A DNA stretch of 64,000 nt. It comes from Casuarina equisetifolia. Lineage: Eukaryota; Streptophyta; Magnoliopsida; Fagales; Casuarinaceae. The translations under genes were made by a program, and so were the position numbers. Under the pieces are notes generated by a model. That model searched no databases. It had not been told where the DNA came from and saw only the letters and a program-made list of their open reading frames with translations. How positions within the stretch are numbered: position 1 is the stretch's first letter; each line of letters begins with the position of its first letter. Shown piece by piece: positions 26,169-36,243 of the stretch. Location: contig CM052355.1 of assembly GCA_028551475.1 (NCBI GenBank), forward strand, positions 8,184,001 to 8,248,000, read 5' to 3'.

Positions 26169-26584
26169 ATACTGAAGAGATGAGCAAAAGAGGCGGTAGT
26201 GCCATTCTATCATTTGTTGACCAGTTTGTCACCTGAATTGAGGGTGTTAAAATATGTTTGTCTATTTGAGGTAAAGATTGTCTGATTTCTTGCTTGGTAG
26301 CCCAACCGAGACCTCCTGAGAATGGTATAAACGCCTTACTGGTTCGTATGAACACAGGCGTGGTATTGCTCTTTAAGACAAGATGTCAACGAGTAAATGG
26401 AGAAACGGGTCGAGAATTAAGTTAATCTACTCCTAATGGGAAAAAGACTTTTCAAGGAAAGTGCTGTTGAGCTTCCTGTTATCCTGGATTATATTTGAAG
26501 TTGTCGGAGGGATGGCTACAAAACAACCGGTCGCTTGCTACTCCTGTACCTGTCTCATTTTTGTTTCACAAACATTTTTTTTTC

Positions 26585-27630
26585 ACATGTTGAATCAACT
26601 CAATTTTTTACACCGGCTAACTTGGTCGCAATCAAGCTAGTTATATAAAAACGAAGCCCACACTTTTTCTTCTCGCTTTTTCCTTAAAAAGTCTCCTTAT
26701 TTCCAGCATTCCCTTCCAAAAGGCTTTCATTTCAATAGATGTTAACAATGATATGAATTGTCCCATATATTTTTGAACATTCTATGTATCCGTATTTTTA
26801 GTACTGCGTGGGAAAAAAGCTAAGGATGGTTATTTATGAATGTTAAATTTGTATTATTAGACACATGTTTCTCTAAATGTCGTTGAGCTTCTCTTTAACT
26901 TATTCGTCCTCTATTACTTGTGTCATTGTCAGAGCGACGGCTTCAAAAGAATCGGTTGCACTAACCTCATGTGTTCTGGGTTCGTGCAAGTAAACAAGAG
27001 ATGTATGCTTGGCTTGCCTATATTGCCTGTTTCCACGTACAACAGGGATTAATATGATACTTACGCAGCCATGTGATGAAACTAGTTTTTCTCTAGAAAC
27101 AGTCACTTGCTACTCCTGTACTCATTTCATTTTTATTCATGTTAAAATCATGTGGAAAATATTTTATATTATCTAAATTCTTTTTGAAAAATATCTCAAA
27201 AATAAAATATACATTTTCACCTTACAAGTAGGTTTTAAGGAGGAGGTTTAAGAGACAATACCTTGCATGTATGGAAGGGTATGTATTACCCTTGTAATGG
27301 AACACTCAATTCATGTTACTTAAGAGGAAGTGTATTAAGAACAATGCAAAAAGAATGTCATTCCATGTTGTCTAAATAATTTTTAAAAGTATTTTGAAAA
27401 TAAAATACATGTTTCTTCCTTACAAGCCAATTTGAGGAGAAATGGGCTTTCTTAATAGTTCTATAAACTATTTTTCCCTTCTTGTTGAATCAATTCACTT
27501 TTTTACACCGGCTGATTTCGTTGCAATTAACCAACTTATATAAAACTAAAGCCCCCACCCTTTTTTCTTCTGCTATTTTTGCTCTTTATTCCAAGTATTA
27601 CCATGCAAAAGGGTCTCATCTCAATAGGTT
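26585..27630 (+). repeat. Two copies of a neprosin intron/flank segment
   Basis: The run beginning tgttgaatcaactcaattt at about 26588 recurs as tgttgaatcaattcacttt at about 27484. Both continue through caccggct and a tatataaaa motif to a pyrimidine-rich stretch. The same segment appears again near 19507 and, more loosely, near 36,780 (inverted). It marks an internal duplication inside block II. Confidence 0.6.
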
Positions 27631-29870
27631 GAATTCCTACTTACGGACGTTATGTTCTGTCCTTCTTCCAAATGTTTTGGAGAGGAGTTTGATATGCAAG
27701 CACCCCTCTTCTCATGCTACAGAACCAAATTAGTGGATATTGGTGGCTCCAAGTACAGAACCAGCCTTTGGGATATTGGCCTGATTCCATATTCACAAAT
27801 TTGAAGGATCACGCCGTCGGAATAAATTATGGCGGAGAGGTTTATAACTCAGAACCATGGGGTCGTCACTTATGGAACCAAATGGGAATTGGCCATTTCG
27901 CTGCTGAAGGCTTCAAAAGAGATGCTTATTTCCGCAACATTCAATACCTGGACTCAACAAGTTCGTCAATCCTGGAAAACTTTTACTATAAACGACCAAA
28001 AATACATGCTACAGTTTTAAGTCTTGGAAAAGACCGGAAGTGGCGTATACGGAACCCACTTCTACCACGGAGGCCCCGGCTATTCAACAATTTGTCCACG
28101 GTGGTAAGTGCTGTCGCATATTGTATGAACACATGTCGATCTTAACCTGAAATATATTTACTCCATAATTTGATTATGCAGTACTTTCATTTGTTGACCA
28201 TAATTTCTCTCATAATTGTGGGAGTTTAACTCTTTAGAAAACTTTGGTGCTCGATATTTCACTTCGGTGGCTAAGCTAGTAGCTAGGCGACCAAGCGCCC
28301 CTTTAGTATCCGTGAATCTTTGTATTCATTTTACTACATCTTTTATGATTTTGCATAAAATCCTCATTCCTTAGTATTGTATGTTGCCGACATGAACATT
28401 CAAACGTTAATCAAATCACCCACTGAAAAGACAAGAACTATAGCTTTTCAATCTTACAAAAATATATTTACAATATTAACACGTTTGCTTAGAAAGAAGA
28501 TGATTATTGGGTACAAGATTATCAGTGTATGACAAGACACTTGATTATCAGAGTGGATGCTAACTGATTGTCATGTATGAAAACCACTAATCACGATTGT
28601 CTCCTTTCTTCTTGTATTGACCGAAATATCCGGAATGCTGATGCAGTTGCTGATCGAGGATTATGAGGCGTAACCTTAATAACTTGCGTCCGATGCTTAG
28701 TGGTTTGCATAGGTTGATCCGACGCTCGAACTGCCGGTTTGGAAGGAAAAAGAGAGAGCGTATCTTCTTTAGCCTTGTTGGAGGAGCTACTTGCCGCACT
28801 TCCCTGTAACTCACCCTCTTTTAAGGCTGGGAACTTGGTGGCATCATGTGAGATTACCCGAGTTACCCCACCGGACATGTTACATGAGCTTTGCTGTGAT
28901 ATGGTCAAGTTGATGTCCCCAGCCTTCAACTGATTGTCTTGTCCATTTGGCTGAACTCCAGCTAATGCAATTGTTTGCTCAGCACCAGAAACGGATAGAG
29001 ATTGATTCATCACTGGCAGTCCATACAGAGAATAGTATGCATGGCCTAAAGGAGGAGGGCCCGGAAGAATTCCAGAACCTTGGTGAGAAGCTGGCACACC
29101 ACAAACAGTGTTTAAACAGTCTCCGGTTCTAGGGTTTAGGCTTATAGGACCACAGTTGCCATATCCTGGTAACATGAAGCCTGCAGTTGGAAGAGATGAC
29201 CCTGTATAGGGCTTGTAAATGAGTCCTTCAGATGGGGACATTGCAGGAACTAACCACTGATTTCCTGGTGGTGGGTGGACAGAGCATGGACCTAGTTTGG
29301 TACTGGTGGTTACAGGAGCAAAGGGGAGATTTGCTGAATAAAACCCATCGGTTGATGGCTGAGTGCTAGTATCATTATTGACAAAAGGAACTGGAAACTT
29401 TTCAACAGCACTCTCATCTGCATATCCTTTACTAGGGTTTGACTTCATCGAATCATCATTCGGTTTAGGGGGAGTTGTTGATTCTGGAACATACTCAGAC
29501 GGTAGCTTCTTAACTGGAGACAACTTACTTGGATGCCTGGCTAAGTACAGGTTATCAACCAGCAAAAGATCTGGTGATCCAGCAATCATCCTTTGCACCT
29601 GTTCGATTTGAGGGAATAATATAAATCATCCAAACAGTAAATTGAAGAAACGAAAAAAGAAGAAGAGAAAAAATTCAACCACATCTGAATTAAGAAACTG
29701 CTTAGCAATTTGACCAGTCAATGAGCAGCTTACCTTAATCAGTCTATGCAATTCAAACACTTGTACTGCAAACATTCTTTGTTGACTGAAAATTAAAACA
29801 TAAAAATTAGCTCAAAGGCCAAAAAGTAATTCTGAATCAGAAAAGGTTGGAAATGAAATACATATGTTTT
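26860..29870. repeat. Left arm of a large inverted duplication
   Basis: This arm holds neprosin exon 6 and exon 7 remnants, their 3' flank, and the last two exons of ELF3 plus adjoining intron. It is matched in reverse complement by 34588-37175. Matches persist through non-coding DNA: the stretch at 28310-28560 corresponds base by base, with small changes, to the reverse complement of 35690-35950. Confidence 0.85.
26928..28106 (+). pseudogene. Neprosin remnant, exons 6 and 7
   Basis: An exon 6-like piece (from 26934, after ttgtcag) reads SDGFKRIGCTNLMCSGFVQV and then meets a stop at YNRD-stop. Exon 7 follows an acceptor at about 27721 with SGYWWLQVQNQPLGYWPDSI, INYGGEVYNSEPWGRH and GHFAAEGFKRDAYFRNIQYL, then a frameshift after YLD; the correct end (FYHGGPGYSTICPRW) is in another frame. 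Exons 1-5 were not found. The nearest relative is intact copy 3 at 36.2-38.6 kb, of which this is the inverted-duplicate partner. Confidence 0.87.
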
Positions 29871-32800
29871 CAGTGTAAGATTGACATGGACAAACACAAC
29901 ATCCCCTTCAATATGACATTCATGACTCATAGAATAGCACTCTTAACAACAATCCCGGCCTCTTTGTTTAGTATAGATGATAATTACCTACATACCCAAT
30001 GAACTCCTATACATTTCCCAACAATAATGTCGATTGACAATAGCATCTTACACTCTTTTTACACAATTTAAATGTCTTTGGACCATTGAAATCCAGCTCT
30101 TTTTTTAGAGAAGTAGGAATAGTTATTCCTACAAGGTTCCACGAAGCCCCAGCATTGCTTAAGACAATTCCACTCACTGAGTTTAGTGAGAACTCTTAAA
30201 CAACGAATCATTAGGTGATTCCCCTTGTCTCTACAAACATATACATGTATACATGAGTACAAATGTACACCTATACAAGAAAGAAAATGAAAAATTGAAA
30301 AATTTTGTAAACTAGGAAAGATATCATCCTTGCTAACGTGTGAAATGTCCAAGAGCCCGGGTGACACCAGTAAGAACAAAAGGCAGTGTATAGACATCGA
30401 GGAAGAATGCAATGGAAAAATGGCAGACACATTGTCCAGGATAGCCAAAGAGTTGGTCATTCCACTTCAAAACTGAATCCTTTAGTCAACTGACATGCTT
30501 TTGATAAATAACAAGAAGGGGGAAGGGGGTGCAACACTTGTGCAGAAGCTGGCAAAGGATTAGAGAAAAATAAAAGCATCACAATGGCATTGTGTTTCTG
30601 AAGAAGCAAGCAACAGACAGGCACAAGGGGAAATTCATTGGAGTAGTGATGCCTTTCATTTGCAAGCCTCAACCACTCGTTTTTCCATTTGCACCGTCAC
30701 TGTATCTCTTCATTCTTGTTGCACCTTCTTATAAAGCCTTCCTCTACAGCATCTATTGACCAAATAATTGCACTAGTGTATATTTCCTTAAATTGTTCCA
30801 TGGTAATTATGCTTAGACATGCTGAGCGAATGTGTCTAAGTGAATCAAGGAAGAAATAATTGCTGCCTGCCCAAGTTCAACAATAAAAAATATTCATATG
30901 CACGGATATCAGCTCTAACCATTGAATTCTTGTTTTGTTAAGAAGGCAATTGCCTGTTTCTTTTCTGGAAGTAAAACCGTTGGCAGTGATATAGAAAGAG
31001 AGAACAAATTAAGTGTTGGGGTACCAAGAATATATTGGAAGGAGATCAACACATCAAGTGTCAAAACTTTCCCAAAGTCCAGAAGAATGTGGAACCATTA
31101 ATTGTTTCTTCAAAACCGACCACAAATGTCAGAAAAATTTCAACTTAAAGATCCTATAGAAACTAAGAGGAGTCTAGTGTAGGTAAACCAAGCAATGTAT
31201 AAAGTTTGACAGATCAGATCCTATCCTAGATACTGTTGGAAGCAGAACAGAGATAAACGACAGAGTCCATATATTTGACATGGATAAGCATAAGGAGATG
31301 AACATAGCAATCAGCAGGAAAGAGATACTCACTTTACAATAGCGCTTCTTGCTTTCCAGAATAGCTTTTCACCTATCGCTTCAACAACATTATCAGGGGA
31401 GATAACCACACCCAACACAGATTCCAACATGCATGTGTCTGAGACCTTGTCATGCCTCTCTATCACTTCTAGAGGCACACACCTCCTGTTTTCACGACAT
31501 TTACTGCCATTTGTAAACCCATTAAGACTCCTATAATTATCTCTAACAGCTGGCCTTGAACATGATTCACTTCTCATCTTTGAAGCATTTTCCTTGGGTA
31601 CGCCAATCCTGGGTACTACCATGTCAGCTCTGATGGATGTTCTGCCTTTCATAGCCACATACGCTTTTTGTGACTCTGCATTGGTACCCTGCAACCTTTT
31701 CAAGTTATCAACAGAACTTCTTCTGTCTTTTCCATCAGCAGATGCATGTATTCTCTTTAGTGATTCAGAATTCTTAACTCTAGTTGACGGGATTGAGAAC
31801 GTCTCCACCAAATTATTTCTGGTTGATTTGATTGAGACAGACCTTTCCATATGACCCTGATTACCAGGAGAGACCTTGGAATCTTCTCCTGTTTGGGTAC
31901 CAAAAAACTCTCTTGACTTTCGATCTAAAGTACCATCACTATTAATTTTCTTTCCAGAAAACTTTTGAAGTTTCACTGAAGAGCTCAAGCAAGGGGGATT
32001 TTCAATATCTTTGCTGCCACAATGTGGAGCTATTGCTTGACGAGCACTAGGAATTGTACTATCTCTATCTCCAAGCTTCTTCAAAGAGTTCTTAATGTTG
32101 GACCACTGAAATGATTCACATCTTGAAGTTGATGGCGACAACCCTGTGGCATCTAAGCTTCGATAACTAGAAGGTTTCATGGAATTCGCCTCAGGACTTG
32201 CTACCATCGTGTTCAGCTTAATTCTGCAGAGAGAACAAGAATGCAACTCCTCTGTTGAATGAGACAGTGAACGGGAGTTGCAGAATGGATTAACCATATT
32301 CCTCTGGTGAGCTCCAGCCTACAACAATGGATAGCTTCATATAAACAAACAGGACAACTCAGAAATAGAAGCACTCATTTTAAGGCGAAAACATCAGGCC
32401 AGATTTTGTAAAACCACTTCAGCAAAAGGCAGTAGAACTTCCTATGAAAAGGTATACATGGCAGAACTCAGTTGCATGCAACGCGAACCCGAAATATCCA
32501 AAGCAAAAACTAAGGCAAAATATAAACTATAAGCAACCTGATAAGGAAGCGACACCAGTTGCTCCCAAGAGATTAGCTCAAGTAACAAAAAAAGCAGCGA
32601 AGTGAAACCACAAATAGAAGGCAGGGGTAAGCCACTAACAAGGATCTAAAATGTCACGGCTCAATGGAAGGGTGTGAACTTCATTCAAATTAAATGACCT
32701 AAAGCAGAATAGAGCTCAAACAGAAGTCATGCCCTTAGCTACATCCCAGACAACCACAATAGCTATTAAAATCATTCCACGAAACAGAAATAAATTCATA

Positions 32801-33021
32801 CATAAGACAAAAAAACTGTAGGTTACTGAACTCACATAGCTTGAGGACACCGACGGAGACAAGCGGCCCCCAATACCGCGCGAAATGGGTGACGTGGATG
32901 CTGATGCAGAGATAAACCTTTGAGAAGGAATACTGAGCTGTTCATAGAGAGCCATTTTGTTCCTTGGAGGTGCTCTTGGCCCTCCTTTCTCTGTATCGTT
33001 TACATGAAGCCTTGGAAACAT
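28591..33021 (-). CDS. ELF3: EARLY FLOWERING 3 (ELF3), circadian evening-complex scaffold
   Basis: Four exons on the minus strand (33021-32836, 32318-31333, 29785-29734, 29598-28591) splice in frame with GT-AG borders to about 743 residues (Arabidopsis ELF3 has 695). ELF3 bridges ELF4 and LUX in the nuclear evening complex, which represses clock and growth genes at dusk. Conserved blocks are in order: the N-terminal [20 protein letters not shown] and [54 protein letters not shown] and [24 protein letters not shown]; and the C-terminal [10 protein letters not shown] and [13 protein letters not shown]. No polyglutamine tract is present. The usual start (before KRGKDEEK in relatives) is a Val codon here, so the start is placed at the next in-frame ATG. 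The protein core is otherwise uninterrupted. It faces the neprosin remnant tail to tail, 484 bases apart. Confidence 0.93.
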
Positions 33022-34587
33022 GGGACTTATAAACTTTTTCTCATCCCTCTTTACACTATCTGGCCAGACACAAACCAATGCTCTCAACGACTGCACAGCG
33101 AAACCCCATTTCCAATTCTTTCTATCCAAACCAAAGAGCTGAAATTTTTCTTCCACTTAATATGATCCGCAAGTACATAGAATCTACCAACTTCAAGAAC
33201 GAAGATTTCGGGTAAACTCAACCTTCAAAAACCACGATTAACTAATAAGTATGGGCAAAATCAGCCTTTTTTCTGAAGAACTCAAAACTTTGTACCTGCC
33301 CAGACCAACCCACGCCAAGGAAACAAATATGCTCATCGAAAACCAGTGAGAAGCGGTCACACCCACACGAAAAGTCGGTGGGAACGCACATGAAGAAGTA
33401 CCCAAAACCAATCCCTTTAGACAAAATCAGAAATGTGTGGTCGAAAACCAAAAGCCGAACAAACAAGAAAACATGAGTTCGCTACCCAAAGCAAAACTTA
33501 TCATGTGACCATAACCAACCCACATAGAAAGAAAGAAACCAAAACTTGAGTTGAAAATTCAAGACAAGGAGCAAGACAGGCATGGAAAATTATTGAGCCA
33601 AGACAGAATAAGCAAGTTAGAGCGGGGAGAAGAGAGGGAAACAGTAAAGGAAGATAATACGGGGATGATTATAGATTCTGCACAGGAGATGAGGATTACC
33701 CTGAGAATCTCATCACGAAAAAGGTGGAGAACCAATAAAACTCATCGCTCAGATGTTGTGGACAGTACGGGACCCAAGTGGATGAGAATCTCATCGACGA
33801 AAAAGGTGGAGGACCAACAAAACTCCCACAGAGGGTGTGGGCGACAGGGCACCCAAGCGGATAGAACTCCCACTCCTTTACAAAATGCCCATGTCCAACG
33901 AAATTCCCTCCATCACCCTCCACTCCAGTAATTGCCTCCATGATCCTGCCAACTCATCGCTTATCCACGACCCATGCAGAGTTGTGCCTTCACCTATGTC
34001 AGTGAAGGAACGTAATTATTTCCATCAAATATAAAGACCCCAGTTGGCGGATACGGATAAAAAGGTATTTTTCCAAAACATTATAATGAAGCTGTTGTTA
34101 ATTAAAATTATCGGAGTGTGGAAGAAGAACATGCAGGACCGCCACTACAAAAAGCTACTCCAAGTCTTCACACGTTGTTGCGCACGTCCTTTTCCTTATA
34201 AACTTTTATGTAACTTTTTTTTCCTTTTTTTAAAAAAGTTTGTGTTCATTGCTAGTGAAGCTGGTTTGAGGTAAGGTGAAAGGTGACATGCTATTTGTTG
34301 GACAGATATTGGCCACATATGACACTATTGTAATTGATTGCAGGACAATCAGAAAGTGTTAAGTGACAATATTTTTTATTGATAAATATATGACTCAGTT
34401 AAAAGTAAATGTTATTTAAAATGATAAAAAAATTAGAATACATCATAAGGATTCAAAAAATGTTGAATCCAATAAAACTAAAACTGATATTAGTATTCAA
34501 TTATGTTTTCTAAATGGCTTACTGTTACTTCGTGGAAAGAGTCCTAGCCTCTTTCAAAATACACTTATTTTCCGTTTCAAAATACAT
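33022..34587. other. ELF3 5' leader/promoter region and spacer
   Basis: The reading frame stays open from the ELF3 start up to 33156 on the minus strand but contains no ATG. A non-ATG start or an upstream leader exon cannot be excluded. A tandem repeat lies at 33703-33862. No other gene recognised. No AAAATATCT evening element was noticed by eye. Confidence 0.5.
33703..33862. repeat. Imperfect tandem repeat, ~81-base unit x2, upstream of ELF3
   Basis: The unit starts gagaatctcatc and ends acccaagcggat or acccaagtggat. The first copy is 33703-33783 and the second 33784-33862. The middle of the units has diverged while both ends match well. It lies about 0.7 kb upstream of the ELF3 start. Confidence 0.75.
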
Positions 34588-34657
34588 TCATATGTTTCAT
34601 TTCCAACCTTTTCATATTGAGAATTACTTTTTGGCCTTTGATCTAAGTTTAATGTTT

Positions 34658-35655
34658 TAATTTTCAGTCAACAAAGAGTGTTAGTTCCTGTCATGTCCGT
34701 GTCTGAAGGACTCGTTACAAGCCCGATGTAGGGTCATCTCTTCCAACTGTGGCTTCATGTTACCAGGACGTGGCAGCTGTGGTCCTCTGAGCCTAAACTC
34801 TGGAACCGGAGACTATTTAAACACTGTTTATGGTGTGCTAGCTTCTCACCAGGGTTTTGGAATTCTTCCGAGTGCTCCTCCTTTAGGCCACACATACTAT
34901 TCTTTGTACGGCCCGCTAGTCGTGAATCAGTCTCTATCCATTTCAGGTGCTGAGCAAACAATTGCATTTGTTGGAGTTCAGTCAAATGAACAAGCCAATC
35001 AAATGAAGACTGGGGGCATTAACTTGACCATATCACAACAAAGCTTAGGTAACATGTCTCGGGTAATCTTGATGGAAAAAAAATACGTATAGAATTTTCA
35101 CTTTGATTGAACCTCTGAAGAAATATTAGAACATGAATGATATATTTTGAATCACAAATAAAATATGCAAATATTATAATTAACACAAGAGAATTTTTTA
35201 TATAAAAAACTTTTTCAATATGAAGAATAAAAATCACGCGACCAATTATGAAGTTCATCCAAATCTCTACTATATAAATTATTAAGTTTTTTTTTCTTTT
35301 TAAATCTTAGGGTAACATTACCTTAATAAAACCTAATAATAAATCCTAAATATGGATTGGACTAACCCAAGAAATCTCACATGACGCCGTCAGGTTCCTA
35401 GCTTTAAAAGAGGGCGAGTTATACAAAGAAGTGCAGCAAGTGGTCCCTCCGACCGACCCTAAAGAAGAAGCACATCCTCTCTTTCCTTCCAAACCGACAA
35501 TTCAAACCTGGGATCAACATGTGCAAACTACTGAGGATTGGACAAAAGTTATTAAGGTTATACCTTATGATCCTCAATCAGCAACTGAATAAGCATTCTG
35601 GATATTTCGGTCAATACAGGAAGAAAGGGACCAACAAGAAAGGAAACAATCATGA
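34658..35655 (+). pseudogene. ELF3 3' fragment, rearranged (block III)
   Basis: The intron-2 end and first bases of ELF3 exon 3 (tttcag|tcaacaaagagtg) run straight into the middle of exon 4 (ttagttcctg, coding for LVP before MSPSEG). The rest of exon 3, intron 3 and the first third of exon 4 are deleted. A one-base loss follows SEGLV. The segment coding GDYLNTVYGVLASHQGFGI through [15 protein letters not shown] is intact (34757-35060), then an insertion interrupts it. The C-terminal part resumes at about 35380 and has a TAA just before [13 protein letters not shown]. It cannot encode ELF3. Confidence 0.88.
35064..35373. mobile_element. ~300-base insertion splitting the ELF3 fragment
   Basis: In intact ELF3 the sequence gggtaatctcacatga is continuous. 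Here gggtaatct and aaatctcacatga are separated by about 300 very AT-rich bases, leaving aatct on both sides, as a five-base target-site duplication would. The insert starts TGATGG and contains no coding sequence. A small solo LTR or other short element fits; family not recognised. Confidence 0.6.
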
Positions 35656-36243
35656 TTAGCTAGCAATCAGTTAGCATCCACTTTGATATACTTAGGGGCA
35701 ATCAACTGTCTTGTCATAGTCTGATAATTTTGTAACCAGTAATCATCTTCTTTCTTAGAAAATATGCTAAAATTGTAAATATACATTTGTAAGATTAAAA
35801 AGCTATAGTTTTTGTTTTTTCAGTGGGTGATTTGACAAATGTTTGAATGTTCATATCGGCAAAATACAATACTAAGGAAAGAGCAATTATGAATATTCAT
35901 ACGCAGGATTCAGGCTTTTATGCAAAATCATGAAGATTTAGTAAAATCAATACAAAGGTTCACAAATTCCAAAGAGGTGCATACACTTGAGCATATATTC
36001 AAGCAGAATCAGGCTTCATTCTGCTATTTCCAAGTCCGAGTGGCATCTCAGAAATACTAATGTTGCAGCAGCAGCAGCCACCAAAGTGAATTATCAAGCA
36101 TGAAGGGTTAACCAAAGTTGTCTGAAAAGCTTAGCGCCCCCACGTTGCGAGAGAGATTAGGGTCAGTAAACGATAGTATTGCAAAATTAAATTAGGTATC
36201 GGGTTAAGATCGATATCTTCATACAATACGCGACCCGTACTTA

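Noticed and set aside
31594-31854. Plus-strand open frame inside ELF3 exon 2
   Set aside because: It is an antisense shadow of the ELF3 coding exon and has no family motif.
33022-33156. ELF3 N-terminal extension to 33156
   Set aside because: The apparent start there is GTG and the added residues are not like ELF3; only the last ~12 codons resemble the family N-terminus.
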